A stretch of 64,000 nucleotides of DNA, taken from Virgibacillus sp. NKC19-16 (GTDB lineage Bacteria; Bacillota; Bacilli; Bacillales; Amphibacillaceae). Under the pieces are notes generated by a model. That model was not told the origin of the DNA. It made no database searches and worked only from the letters and a program-made list of their open reading frames with translations. Of the stretch, positions 9,215 through 18,494 are shown piece after piece (within the stretch, counting starts at the first letter, position 1; every line of letters begins with the position of its first letter). The translations under genes were made by a program, and so were the position numbers. Location of the stretch: assembly GCF_021560035.1 (NCBI RefSeq), contig NZ_CP074373.1, positions 3,034,001 through 3,098,000 on the forward strand. The letters run 5' to 3'.

Positions 9215-9423
9215 GTTATCCCTCCTTTATATTATGTTTAGACCTATTTTTTAGGTCTTTAAACGCTAGATTTGTACCTTGAAAATAAGATATTTGCTCA
9301 CCCTTCATTTAAAACTTTGCAGTTGATTTTTTATTTGCTAAAAAAAACCAAATTCATCACCAGAGAGGCGAGAAAAAATTAGGGTAGGCTTAGTTGCCTA
9401 TTGCTTTTTTAGTAACGCTACCT

Positions 9424-10959
9424 TCAAGGGATTGGAATTTTTGATAATTCATCTTGAAATAATACATCTGCTCTTTTTGATCCTGTTGCATAACTCATGA
9501 TCTCATCATCCGTAGCTTCTTCACCTTGAAATTGGGCGGTTATTTCTCCTTTGTACATGACATAAATGCTATGGCATACTTTTCGTACTTCCGATGATTC
9601 CGACGATAAAATAATCACGGATTTCCCTTGTCTAGCCAATGAAACAATATGCTGTAAGATTTCACGTTTAGCCCCAACATCAATGCCCTGAGTTGGATTA
9701 TCAAAAATAATAATATCTGTATTAACTTCAAGCCATTTGGCAATAACTACTTTTTGTTGGTTTCCACCGCTTAATTTATCAATGGTATTTTTAGGATTGT
9801 GTAATTTTATATTAAGTTTTTGTTTGTAAAAATCGAATCTCTTCCTTTCGATGCTACTTTGAATAAATCCTGCCTTTTCAAAATGATTTATCGATGAAAG
9901 ACTCATATTTTGAATAACGTTAAGATCTTTAATGATCGCATTCTCCCTACGATTTTTGGGAACAAGTCCGATTCCTGCTTCTAATGCTTGTTTGGGATGT
10001 TTAATGTGTACAACCCGTTCATTAATTTTGATTTGCCCTTTGTATTTTTTTCGATAACCAAACAAACTTTCAAATAGCTCAGTTCGTCCATCACCCGCTA
10101 ACCCTGTAAACCCAGCAATTTCTCCTTTCCGTACGGTAAAATTTATATCCTTAAAAAGGCCTTGGGACGTTAGATTTTTAACTTCTAATGCAACGTCTCC
10201 AAATGTATAATAATCTGTTAAGCGGTCTTCAGAAATCGATTTACCCACCATCAGCTTCGTGATGTCATCCAGATTTTGATGTTCCAAACTGTTGGTTCCT
10301 ACTACTTTTCCATCGCGTAACACGGTGTAGCGGTCACACACTTCCTGGATCTCCTTTAATTTATGGGAGATATAAATGAAGGACACGCCTGCATGTTTAA
10401 GGTTTTTCATTACTCCAAATAACCGATCAATCTCGTGCTCCGTTAAGGAGGTCGTTGGCTCGTCCATAATAATCAGCCTGGATTTATGTAGGAGCGCCCT
10501 TGCAATTTCAATCATTTGTTTATATGAAGCGTCCAAATCACGTACATACGCCTTTGGGTTAACATCAAAACCTAATTCAGCTAATATTTTTCGTGTTTCG
10601 TCACACATTTCCTCTACTTTTAAAAATCCAAACGCATTTCTAAGTTCAGTACCTAAATACATATTTTCATATACGCGCAGATCGGAAACGACATTGAGTT
10701 CTTGGTGGATAAAACTGATCCCATGGGATTGGGAGACTCTTGGATTTGCCATTTTAACAGTATTCCCATTTAAAACGATGTCCCCTTCCTCAGGTTGATG
10801 AACCCCACCCAGTATGTTCATCAAGGTGGATTTACCTGCTCCGTTCTCTCCTAGCAATGCATGAATTTCTCCCTGTTCTACGTCGACAGAGACATTTTTC
10901 AGCACTGGCACATCATTGAAAGATTTATAGATATTCTCCATTGACAACAAAGACGACAT
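9424..10959 (-). CDS. Ribose/inositol-type ABC transporter ATP-binding protein (RbsA-like)
   Basis: About 511 residues with two ABC domains. The first half has an intact Walker A (LLGENGAGKST), a D-loop region LIIMDEPTTSL and a degenerate signature. The second has a degenerate Walker A (GLAGDGRTEL), as is usual in RbsA/MglA, and a good signature LSGGNQQKVV with FDNPTQGID. The start is taken at 10959 because AAAGGG lies 8 bases before this ATG; an ATG three codons upstream is too close. It energises the CUT2 importer with the permease and binding protein on either side. About 210 bp separates it from the permease gene. Confidence 0.92.
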   Translation of the reverse strand: MSSLLSMENIYKSFNDVPVLKNVSVDVEQGEIHALLGENGAGKSTLMNILGGVHQPEEGDIVLNGNTVKMANPRVSQSHGISFIHQELNVVSDLRVYENMYLGTELRNAFGFLKVEEMCDETRKILAELGFDVNPKAYVRDLDASYKQMIEIARALLHKSRLIIMDEPTTSLTEHEIDRLFGVMKNLKHAGVSFIYISHKLKEIQEVCDRYTVLRDGKVVGTNSLEHQNLDDITKLMVGKSISEDRLTDYYTFGDVALEVKNLTSQGLFKDINFTVRKGEIAGFTGLAGDGRTELFESLFGYRKKYKGQIKINERVVHIKHPKQALEAGIGLVPKNRRENAIIKDLNVIQNMSLSSINHFEKAGFIQSSIERKRFDFYKQKLNIKLHNPKNTIDKLSGGNQQKVVIAKWLEVNTDIIIFDNPTQGIDVGAKREILQHIVSLARQGKSVIILSSESSEVRKVCHSIYVMYKGEITAQFQGEEATDDEIMSYATGSKRADVLFQDELSKIPIP

Positions 10960-10987
10960 TTCATTCACCCTTTCGATCAGTCAAAAA

Positions 10988-11023
10988 GGAAATACAACAC
11001 CTTCTTCAATCGATTGTATTCCC
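10988..11023 (-). promoter_or_regulatory. Hairpin between binding-protein and ATPase genes
   Basis: GGGAATACAA and TTGTATTTCC form an inverted repeat of about 10 bp around a 16-base loop in the 84-bp gap. It has no strong U-run. Such intercistronic hairpins commonly stabilise the upstream binding-protein message, giving more binding protein than transporter (inference). Confidence 0.5.
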
Positions 11024-11043
11024 TTAACGTAGACTGAACTTCT

Positions 11044-12012
11044 TTAGAATAAAGAATCTGGATCGTAATATTCATCAACATTTTCATTCGTCACTTCGGT
11101 TGCTTCCAGAAGCACTTCTTCCTCCTCCGGTTCTTCCCCTTGGGCTAGATCTGCAGCAATCCGAATTCCTTCTACACTCATTGAAGGAGGATACAAGAAG
11201 GTAGCTGTAATCAAGCTATCATCCTGAATATGTTCATAAACCTCTGTTCCTCCACCTGCTCCAGTGATAAATTGAATATCTTCTCGCCCTGCCTCTTCTA
11301 TGGCTTGCAATACACCTAAGGCCATACCGTCGTCTTGGGTATAGACAGCATCAATTTCATCTTGCGCTGTTAAAATGTTTTGCATTACATCTAATGAAGT
11401 CTCCGTTGAGAAATCTCCATCTTGGGAAGCGACCACTTCAATACCATCCTCGCCTTCAATCGCTTCTTGAAAGCCAGCGCTACGTTGCTCAGTTACCGAA
11501 TTAGGTGGCCCCGTGATTTCTACAATATTTCCCTCACCATCTAATTGTTCAATTAGATATTGACCAGCATTGCGACCAATTCCTTCATTGTCACCTGTCA
11601 CAACAACATCGGCTGCATCGTTTTCTAATTCTCGGTCAACAACAACTAGGGGTATCCCAGCATCTGCAACATTTTGACCCGGTGGTGTTAACGCCGCTGA
11701 CTCGATGGGAAGGAGCACCATCGCATCCACATCTTGAGCTATTAAGTCAGCAACATCGTTCGCTTGCTCATTAGGATCCTCGGCATTGGTCATCACATAT
11801 TCAATGCCTTCATTCTCTGAAATTTCATTTGCCTCCATCTCTGCTTGTTCAATTAATGCACCCATCCAACCGTGTGTGGCGGATGGTAAAGAAATCCCAA
11901 TAGTTAGATTAGAGTCTTCACCTTCACCTCCACCGCTTTCCTCGCTACCTCCACATGCAGATAAAATTATGAATGTGCTCAAAACGATACTTACAAACCA
12001 TATTTTCTTCAT
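11044..12012 (-). CDS. Sugar ABC transporter substrate-binding lipoprotein (RbsB-like)
   Basis: About 322 residues. A lipoprotein signal with lipobox LSAC (Cys near residue 20 from the chosen start) anchors the protein outside the membrane. The mature part is a periplasmic-binding-protein type 1 fold: TIGISLPSATHGWMGAL, DAMVLLPIESAALTP, VVVTGDNEGIGRNAGQYL, AVYTQDDGMALGVLQAI. The start at 12012 is preferred because GGGGG lies 8 bases upstream. It is first gene of the transport operon, 110 bp after lacI. The DNEG..R-type pocket fits ribose, inositol or similar sugars but does not identify which one. Confidence 0.92.
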   Translation of the reverse strand: MKKIWFVSIVLSTFIILSACGGSEESGGGEGEDSNLTIGISLPSATHGWMGALIEQAEMEANEISENEGIEYVMTNAEDPNEQANDVADLIAQDVDAMVLLPIESAALTPPGQNVADAGIPLVVVDRELENDAADVVVTGDNEGIGRNAGQYLIEQLDGEGNIVEITGPPNSVTEQRSAGFQEAIEGEDGIEVVASQDGDFSTETSLDVMQNILTAQDEIDAVYTQDDGMALGVLQAIEEAGREDIQFITGAGGGTEVYEHIQDDSLITATFLYPPSMSVEGIRIAADLAQGEEPEEEEVLLEATEVTNENVDEYYDPDSLF

Positions 12013-12122
12013 TAACATTTCCCCCTTTTTTGAATATACTAATTTTTATTCTTTTACAGTTTACAACTAAGGGCAGCGATTTATTATTAAAATTTGAATG
12101 CTAACCTTAGTTATTTTTATCC

Positions 12123-13106
12123 TTATGTTGATTCACGTATCACTAACTCATGATCCAAAATAATACTTTCAACATTTTCTCCTTTGATTTTTTTGATCAA
12201 CATATCTACTGCAAGTGTGCCCATTTTATACATTGGTTGAGCAATGGTTGTAAGAGCAGGATTGGTCATATTAGAAAAATTAATTTTATCAAAGCCGACC
12301 ACTGCGATATCATCCGGCACATGTAAACCTTGTGCATGAATTTCTTTTAATGCACCAATCGCCAATAAATCAGATACAGCAAATATTGCCGTTGGCGGAT
12401 CGTTTAACTTTAAGATTCTTTTCACCGTTTGCTGTCCATACTCAAATCCTAAGTTATCGGTATGGTAGATGTACTCCTTTCTGACAGCAATCCCTTGCTC
12501 TTCTAAGGCTCTTTGATATCCTTTATTCCGTTGTCGAGTATAAAGGTATTTCTTATTTGAATTTATTAATGCTATTTTTTCATGTCCGATCTTAATTAAA
12601 TGCTTGACGGCTCTATAAGATGCTGCTTCATTATCAATCGTCACATAAGGAATTTCACCTTCATCTGTGTATTCACTGCATTGTATAATTGGATGGGTTT
12701 CAGCCAGATCCATAAGTGCTTCCATATTTACAGCCGGATCCATCGAAATAATTCCATCAGCCATTTTTGTCCTTATCAGATCAAAATAAATATTTTCCCT
12801 CTCTGGATTCGAATCTGTTTCACATAACAGAATATTATAATTGGAACTGATGGCAATGCTTTCAATCCCTTTAATGATATCGAAATAAAACGGATTAGAA
12901 ATATCAGGAATAAGGACTAAAAGCAATCGACTTTCAGATTTTCTTAGGTTTCTGCCAAGCATACTCGGCTTATAATCCAATTTTTGAATAGCTTCTTCTA
13001 CTTTTAATTTTGTTTTCGCCGTAACCAAATTTGGTTCATGTAACACGCGTGAGATTGTTGCTACAGATACACCTGCCTCTTTTGCAACCTGTTGAATGTT
13101 TACCAT
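12123..13106 (-). CDS. LacI-family transcriptional regulator
   Basis: A 327-residue repressor with an N-terminal helix-turn-helix (NIQQVAKEAGVSVATISRVL) and hinge helix, then a periplasmic-binding-like sensor domain (LVLIPDISNPFYFDIIKGIE, FAVSDLLAIGALKEIHAQG, VVGFDKINFSN). It lies directly upstream of, and in the same direction as, the ABC importer and probably controls it. A 14-bp perfect palindrome of LacI operator type sits 34 bp upstream of its start, suggesting autoregulation. The effector is presumably a sugar or inositol derivative. Confidence 0.92.
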   Translation of the reverse strand: MVNIQQVAKEAGVSVATISRVLHEPNLVTAKTKLKVEEAIQKLDYKPSMLGRNLRKSESRLLLVLIPDISNPFYFDIIKGIESIAISSNYNILLCETDSNPERENIYFDLIRTKMADGIISMDPAVNMEALMDLAETHPIIQCSEYTDEGEIPYVTIDNEAASYRAVKHLIKIGHEKIALINSNKKYLYTRQRNKGYQRALEEQGIAVRKEYIYHTDNLGFEYGQQTVKRILKLNDPPTAIFAVSDLLAIGALKEIHAQGLHVPDDIAVVGFDKINFSNMTNPALTTIAQPMYKMGTLAVDMLIKKIKGENVESIILDHELVIREST

Positions 13107-13139
13107 TTTATTCTTCTACTCCCTATTGGCAGATTCATC

Positions 13140-13153
13140 TGTAATCGATTACA
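13140..13153. promoter_or_regulatory. LacI-type operator palindrome
   Basis: TGTAATCGATTACA is a perfect 14-bp palindrome with the central CG typical of LacI-family operators. It lies just upstream of the lacI-type gene at 12123-13106 and is the likely autoregulatory or operon operator. It departs from a cre consensus at the purine next to the central CG, so CcpA is less likely. Confidence 0.65.
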
Positions 13154-13266
13154 TTCATAATAAATGATTAGCAATTGTCTGTCAACACAAAAATTAATAA
13201 TTATCTGTATTAATAATAAATAATATTTTTATATTTTTCAATTAACTATTCCGGATATCGGCTTAC

Positions 13267-13737
13267 CTAACTATGATCATGCCCTCCACCGAATTGAAAG
13301 TGATCAAAAAAATCCATATAGTATTCTTCAGGATGCTCTCCTTCCATATACGCAATTTCCCATCCGTCATTGAAATAAGTAATATAAGGAAATTCATTCA
13401 CGTCAACGACTTCACTACCTATTGGATATTTATCAACATTCAAGGCTTTAATAGATATATCCATTTGTTCCGCTAACGGAAGAAAAACCTTGCTCATTTT
13501 CTGACACTGCTCACACCCGGATTCAAACATATATATAAAAGAACCATCAGTATCTTCTGTTAGTTGAATAAATTCTTCTTCCACTTCTTGTTCAGATCCT
13601 GTTAATTCATGGTCTGGATATTGAAGGGACTCTCCTTGTTGATTTATAATCCATCCGGCAAGAATCACCCCAAAACCTAGAATAATTAAACCAAATAAAA
13701 GCATTGATGAATGTTTACGATACCCGTTCCAATCCAT
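13267..13737 (-). CDS. Membrane-anchored thioredoxin-fold protein
   Basis: About 156 residues. An N-terminal transmembrane helix (LLFGLIILGFGVILAGWII) is followed by an acidic region and a thioredoxin-like fold with active-site-like SGCEQCQK. The CEQC dithiol suggests a redox or thiol-relay role on the outside of the membrane. A cis-Pro-like segment (NEFPYITYF) follows. The C-terminus is His-rich (GGGHDHS). The start at 13737 is chosen because GGGGGAG lies 7 bases upstream; longer starts lack a ribosome site. It stands alone between lacI and a structured noncoding stretch. Partner proteins are unknown. Confidence 0.72.
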   Translation of the reverse strand: MDWNGYRKHSSMLLFGLIILGFGVILAGWIINQQGESLQYPDHELTGSEQEVEEEFIQLTEDTDGSFIYMFESGCEQCQKMSKVFLPLAEQMDISIKALNVDKYPIGSEVVDVNEFPYITYFNDGWEIAYMEGEHPEEYYMDFFDHFQFGGGHDHS

Positions 13738-13843
13738 CCATTCACTCCCCCGTACTAAAATATCTTTAAATATATGACAAGGGTTAAATCCTTGCATATC
13801 AGTAATAGTTGAATAATGAATCGATAATAAGTTTAACCCATGC

Positions 13844-14190
13844 GGATCAAACCTTCTCTTTTGATCCCTTAACTAGCCCACAGCCGTAGCAGGAATGACA
13901 TCAATTGGGTGCTAATCCCTGACAAAATGGGCGTTGCAACTGTTTGATAGGATCCGTAGAATTACTAGATAATATCCCTTATATAAAGGGAAAACGCAAT
14001 CCCTCCTTGTTTGCATCTACGCGTGACTTCTTTTTAAGACTGCTCCCCTTCCTTAACCGGTACACTTACTAACGCCCAGCTTGTCCCTTCGAGTTATAGT
14101 ATCAGCAAGGTTGAACTGGTTAAGGGTCAGGGATTCCTATATATGGGAGTACTGATTAGATTGAAAGACATTTTACAGCAGTCTTTTTTT
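13844..14190. repeat. Noncoding element with nested inverted repeats
   Basis: No convincing gene lies between 13738 and 14198. The stretch holds several nested complementary pairs: GGATCAAA/TTTGATCC (13844-13867), AATCCCTGAC (13914-13923) with GTCAGGGATT (14126-14135), CCTTAACCGGT (14051-14061) with ACTGGTTAAGG (14115-14125), and AAGACTGCT (14036-14044) with AGCAGTCTT (14177-14185). A run of seven T follows the last arm on the plus strand. It could be a structured RNA ending in a terminator, or the ends of a small non-autonomous mobile element. I do not recognise a known family. Confidence 0.5.
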
Positions 14191-14198
14191 GTACTAAA

Positions 14199-15365
14199 TT
14201 AAGTATTTGTAAAATCCAACAACTGTTGATATTGTTCATCCAAGGCATACTCATCTTCTTGATACGGTGATTTAAAAAACAAAGACAAGTGTTTCTGCAC
14301 TCCTATAAGTTTCAATCGTAAGGCATGATCCATAAATCGTACCAAATCAATAATGAGTGGGGCAGCTAGTGTGGCATCTGAACCTAGCCAATTTACTTTC
14401 ATACTCATTTGTTCTCCCAACCAACCTTCGAAATCAATCGTATCCCAAGCCTCTTTGCGATCACCGCGAACGGGAAAGTAATCAATGCGAACTAGATGGT
14501 CAAAATCACTATAACCAAGAATATGTTCCAAACCATTTTCTTTCGAATCAATTTTCGTAACAGAATGTTGAGGGTCATTTAATACTTTTCCATCTTCATT
14601 ACCAAGGATGTTTGTACTATACCAGCCTTTTATTTTTAAACCTCTCATTTTAAACATTTTGCCTAGTACGTGCTTGTATAATGTTTGTCCCGTCCGGCCA
14701 TCTTTTCCAGCCACGGGAACATGTTTCTTCTCGGCTAGCTCCTGTAATGCAGGGATTTCAGCTGTTATGCTAGGAGTGAAATTCACATAGGCACATCCAG
14801 TTTTCAATGCAGCGTAAGCGTATAACATTCCAGAACGAATATCCTTCGAATCGGACTTCAATCCGTCTTCAAAATTGTTTAGGTTTTCATATAACGGTAA
14901 GGTTTCTACATATTTTTCCGTTGCGGTTGCATTGACGACTACCACCCTATTAACGTCATGTTCTTGTTTAAATTGTTCAATTTTTTCCGAAATATTTCGG
15001 ATTTCTTCTAATAGTGAAGAGGGACCACTCTGCAACGAATATACATTTTTAATGTGGTCATCTACGTTGGATGAAGCCCCACCCCAAACAGGAACATTAT
15101 CTAACTCCTCCCTTATTTCTTCTAGTATAGAAGGCGAGACAACCTCTTGCTTCCTAGCCATTTCTACTAATGATTTTTTTCGAATATCCCAGCCTCCAAA
15201 TACTAAATTGTCCATGGGAACCATATTTAGTGGATCAAAATCAGAGTCATTTGATATCATTCCTCTTTCAGGGAGTAAACCCCGGTTGATTGCAATTACA
15301 CCTGTTATTGCGTTTATTGAAACAGTACCCAAAACACCAACAATAAGAACTCCTGTTTTTTCCAT
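14199..15365 (-). CDS. Inositol-3-phosphate synthase family protein
   Basis: A 388-residue protein that by family converts glucose 6-phosphate to 1L-myo-inositol 1-phosphate using NAD. The N-terminal NAD region (GVLIVGVLGTVSINAITG) and the family core are present: GKDGRTGQTLYKHVLGKMF, KGWYSTNILGNEDGKVLNDP, and LIIDLVRFMDHALR with the catalytic-type Lys region before it. The length is typical of bacterial enzymes. The ATG has AAAGGGG upstream, and the gene starts 28 bp after the phosphodiesterase gene. It is last in the six-gene operon, where it may supply an inositol head group to the prenyltransferase step (inference). Confidence 0.85.
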   Translation of the reverse strand: MEKTGVLIVGVLGTVSINAITGVIAINRGLLPERGMISNDSDFDPLNMVPMDNLVFGGWDIRKKSLVEMARKQEVVSPSILEEIREELDNVPVWGGASSNVDDHIKNVYSLQSGPSSLLEEIRNISEKIEQFKQEHDVNRVVVVNATATEKYVETLPLYENLNNFEDGLKSDSKDIRSGMLYAYAALKTGCAYVNFTPSITAEIPALQELAEKKHVPVAGKDGRTGQTLYKHVLGKMFKMRGLKIKGWYSTNILGNEDGKVLNDPQHSVTKIDSKENGLEHILGYSDFDHLVRIDYFPVRGDRKEAWDTIDFEGWLGEQMSMKVNWLGSDATLAAPLIIDLVRFMDHALRLKLIGVQKHLSLFFKSPYQEDEYALDEQYQQLLDFTNT

Positions 15366-15393
15366 AACGCTACTTCCCCTTTCCTCGCTAAAT

Positions 15394-16755
15394 TCATGAA
15401 TGAATCGATTTTTCTGACTTTTGTAGGGATAGCCTCAGCAAAAGATCATGAACTTCAGAAGCTTCTAACTGGGATGGTAAATTAACATCTTCGCCAGTAA
15501 CGATTAATGAAACTAAATCTTCTTCACTACGTGGCGGCAAACCGTGTGATCCCCTGATCTTTTCCGTATCTAGAGGAATTTTTTTTGTGTCCATGTCAAC
15601 AAATAATTCTACAGGGTCATAACCAGGCTTTCGGTGAATATCTACCGTATGAGCAAATTCAGGAGCTCGTTCATTGTTTAACCACCAGTAATACACAAAC
15701 CAACTATCTGATTCTGCAATCGCGATTAATTCACCGGAGCGTTCATGGTCAATATGATGAGCCCTTTTTTCCTCTTCCCCCCATACTTCCGCGATACCCG
15801 GAGTGTCCTCTAATAACTTTTTAACAGAATGTATATCTTCTTCATGGGGGATATAGACATGAGCTAATTGATGATCTGCCATAGCAAAAGCACGGCACAT
15901 TTCCAGGTCAAGGAAATCCATATCTTGTACCTCTTTAACCGACACATACCCATTTTCATTTAATATTTGGTTAATATGAATTGGACGGTGTACAGGTCTA
16001 AATGCATATTCTGATAAAATAACAAGTTGAGTGTCTTCTTTAAGATTTCGTTCCTCAAGATCTTCCACGAATTCTCCAACTACTCTATCCAATTCACGTA
16101 CAGATTGTCGCGCTTGCTCACTATCAGGCCCATGTCGCTGTGACTGATAATCCATATTTGGTAAATAAACAAGGGACAACCTCGGTTTATATTCTTCCAA
16201 CACATCTACAGCTGCTTTGGCAATCCATTCACTGGATTTAATAGATGCAAGCGGTCCCCAAAAAGAAGATAATTCAAACTCTCCCAATTTCTCTCTTAAT
16301 CTTCCGTATAAATCTCGTGGCTTTGAATCACACCACAAAATCGTATTATCCTCGAGATGAATTGGTGCAGGAGTCACAACATAATCAGCCGTAGATAACT
16401 TGCTAAATTGCCAAAACAAAATAGAAGTTGTCGCTTCAGGATCTTGTTCTTTCAGCTTTTCCCATATTTTTTTCCCTTGCATGGGTATCATCGTTTGGTT
16501 CCACACCGTTATTTCTTTATAATCGCGATCGGGGATACCATTGGCAATAATCCCGTGTTCAGAAGGATTTCCCCCTGTAATATAAGTAGCTTGCATTGTA
16601 CCTGTTACTGCTGGAAACACAGGCTTGACTTTAGCATGCTGTCCTTCTTTCAGCAATTTCTGTATATTAGGAGTTAATTCAGGATCTTCCAATAACTCAG
16701 GGGTTAAACTAATAATATCCAATACAACAACATGTTTTGAATTCAAAAAACTCAT
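15394..16755 (-). CDS. Alkaline phosphatase/nucleotide pyrophosphatase family phosphodiesterase (EboF-like)
   Basis: A 453-residue enzyme of the type I phosphodiesterase/NPP superfamily. Metal and nucleophile motifs are visible: VVVLDIISLTPELL (first Asp), FPAVTGTMQATYITG with the nucleophilic Thr, SLVYLPNMDYQSQRHGPDS, and LVILSEYAFRP where DHG/DxxF would be expected. A later HGLPPRSEE supplies a metal His. There is no signal peptide, so it should act in the cytoplasm. It lies between the UbiA and inositol-phosphate-synthase genes. In Ebo operons of cyanobacteria and other phyla a similar protein is called EboF. The substrate is unknown. Confidence 0.8.
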   Translation of the reverse strand: MSFLNSKHVVVLDIISLTPELLEDPELTPNIQKLLKEGQHAKVKPVFPAVTGTMQATYITGGNPSEHGIIANGIPDRDYKEITVWNQTMIPMQGKKIWEKLKEQDPEATTSILFWQFSKLSTADYVVTPAPIHLEDNTILWCDSKPRDLYGRLREKLGEFELSSFWGPLASIKSSEWIAKAAVDVLEEYKPRLSLVYLPNMDYQSQRHGPDSEQARQSVRELDRVVGEFVEDLEERNLKEDTQLVILSEYAFRPVHRPIHINQILNENGYVSVKEVQDMDFLDLEMCRAFAMADHQLAHVYIPHEEDIHSVKKLLEDTPGIAEVWGEEEKRAHHIDHERSGELIAIAESDSWFVYYWWLNNERAPEFAHTVDIHRKPGYDPVELFVDMDTKKIPLDTEKIRGSHGLPPRSEEDLVSLIVTGEDVNLPSQLEASEVHDLLLRLSLQKSEKSIHS

Positions 16756-16773
16756 CCTTTCTAAAAAATAGAT

Positions 16774-17658
16774 TTACGTAACTGCAAAAATACGGGAAAA
16801 TAGATAACTAAATCCTAAAAAAATGGCTACAGTGCCAAAAGCTAACCATCCACCAAAGATCGAGGCGATAGCTGCATTTAAAAGCGGATAACCAACGATA
16901 CTAGTTCCGACTGCTTTCCGAATACGGTGTGAAATCGGCCTCCTCAAAGCCGGGCCAACGCCTTTAAATGTCCATCCGGCAAAGAGGATAACCGCGATAA
17001 TAGTGGCCATCAAGTGCTCCCCAGCCCCCAATATGGTAATACCAAGTACACATACACATATAACAACTGCCATTATGCGCACCCGAACAGGATGAACCTG
17101 ATCCCCCACTTCTCCTTGAGCCATAAAGGTTACTCCTATGATATAAATAAAACCAAACAAGGAAATCCACCAATATGAAGTAACTTGATCAGATATTATA
17201 CTTACACCTAACAGCAGATTTAAAGCCCGGCAAGTGCCCATAACAATTGGACCGAATACAACATGATGTTTCGCATAATAATCGTATAAAACCACAGCAC
17301 ATACAAGAATTAAAGCGATCGTTAGGCTCATCCAACTAATTAATGCAGCGAATCCTATTCCTGACACCCCGAGGATTAGACTCAAAACAAGTGCCCGCGA
17401 AGGCAAGATTCGTCCGGATGGAATGGGACGTTCGGGTCTCTCTGCCTTATCAGTTTCTAAATCGAAATAATCGTTCAAAACCATACCCATAGCATATAAC
17501 GATATGCTTGCTATAATCAGAAATAAAAAATCAAACGATGTAAAGAGATAAGAAACTGTTCCAACGGCTATCCAAACTCCAGCTGTAATATCAGCCATGG
17601 CAGTAAACAGATTGGGAAGACGAACCAGTTCAAAATAGGAACGAAGACTGCTCATCAT
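16774..17658 (-). CDS. UbiA-family prenyltransferase (EboC-like)
   Basis: A 294-residue polytopic protein with about eight or nine transmembrane segments. The first Asp-rich prenyl-diphosphate motif NDYFDLETDKAERPERP is intact, and PIPSGRI follows as in the family. The second Asp motif is weak (EVGDQVHPVRVR). It should attach a prenyl or other lipid chain to a small acceptor at the membrane. Its start overlaps the stop of the upstream TIM-barrel gene by 4 bp (ATGA), implying translational coupling. In Ebo operons the UbiA protein is EboC. Confidence 0.83.
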   Translation of the reverse strand: MMSSLRSYFELVRLPNLFTAMADITAGVWIAVGTVSYLFTSFDFLFLIIASISLYAMGMVLNDYFDLETDKAERPERPIPSGRILPSRALVLSLILGVSGIGFAALISWMSLTIALILVCAVVLYDYYAKHHVVFGPIVMGTCRALNLLLGVSIISDQVTSYWWISLFGFIYIIGVTFMAQGEVGDQVHPVRVRIMAVVICVCVLGITILGAGEHLMATIIAVILFAGWTFKGVGPALRRPISHRIRKAVGTSIVGYPLLNAAIASIFGGWLAFGTVAIFLGFSYLFSRIFAVT

Positions 17659-18494
17659 TTCGTTTGTAACTGCCCCATGATGGAAGTGATGTAACGATAA
17701 GCTTGAGTAGCAGCTTCAATTGCCTGTTCCTGATAAGGATACAATTCAACGGTTACATACCCCTCGTAACCTGTGTCTTGAATCCTGTTCAACACTTCAG
17801 GAATATTAATGGCTCCTTCTCCCGGTATTAAATGATGGTGAGCACGGTCGGAGGAAATGTCCTCCAAGTGATAATGGCCTGTATAGGGCAAGAGCTTATC
17901 TACTAAGTACGTAGGGTCTTCATTAACACAATAGAAATGACCGATATCAAAGTTTAACGCAATACTCTCGGAAGGAACTTCCTTTTTAAATGCAATAAAT
18001 TGATCGGATGTCTCAATTAGCAAATCTGGTTCTGGTTCCACCAGAATGGTTATACCGGCACGCTCCGCATGTTCAGCCAGTTCCTCCATAGCTTCAATAA
18101 ACACTGTATTCGCCCAATCTCTTTCAACACCGATGAGTTGACCACCAGGTTCTGTGGAAATCGTTTTACATCCCAATTGGGAAGCCAAGTCAATACAATT
18201 ATGAGTATGATCGATCCTTTTTCTCCTCTCCTCTTTTTCAGCTTCAATAAAGGATGGGCGCCAGTTATCCCGAATAGCATATAACATAAAAGCGTTTAAA
18301 TTAGATATTTTCATATTTGTTTTTTGTAATGTTTCTTTAATCGCTTCAATTTTTTTAGAAGTTAAGTCAGGAGGATAAGCATGCGGTGTATCTAGCAAAA
18401 TCTCAATCCCCTCATAGCCGATGTCAGATAAAATTGTAATCGCATCCAAAATATCATAATTTTTAAACCCATTGCTGCTAAAAGCTAATTTCAT
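17655..18494 (-). CDS. Sugar phosphate isomerase/epimerase, TIM barrel (EboE-like candidate)
   Basis: About 279 residues from MKLAFSSNGFKNYD. It is an AP-endonuclease-2-type TIM barrel with candidate metal-site stretches: GYEGIEILLDTPHAYPP, ILVEPEPDLLIE, LNFDIGHFYC, YHLEDISSDRAHHHLIPGEG. It resembles the third TIM-barrel protein at 19303-20166 throughout, so the two are paralogues. The start at 18494 is preferred over an in-frame ATG 72 bases upstream, because it gives a 4-bp ATGA overlap with the TatD gene, has GGGAG upstream, and aligns with the paralogue. The reaction is unknown. Confidence 0.82.
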   Translation of the reverse strand: MKLAFSSNGFKNYDILDAITILSDIGYEGIEILLDTPHAYPPDLTSKKIEAIKETLQKTNMKISNLNAFMLYAIRDNWRPSFIEAEKEERRKRIDHTHNCIDLASQLGCKTISTEPGGQLIGVERDWANTVFIEAMEELAEHAERAGITILVEPEPDLLIETSDQFIAFKKEVPSESIALNFDIGHFYCVNEDPTYLVDKLLPYTGHYHLEDISSDRAHHHLIPGEGAINIPEVLNRIQDTGYEGYVTVELYPYQEQAIEAATQAYRYITSIMGQLQTK

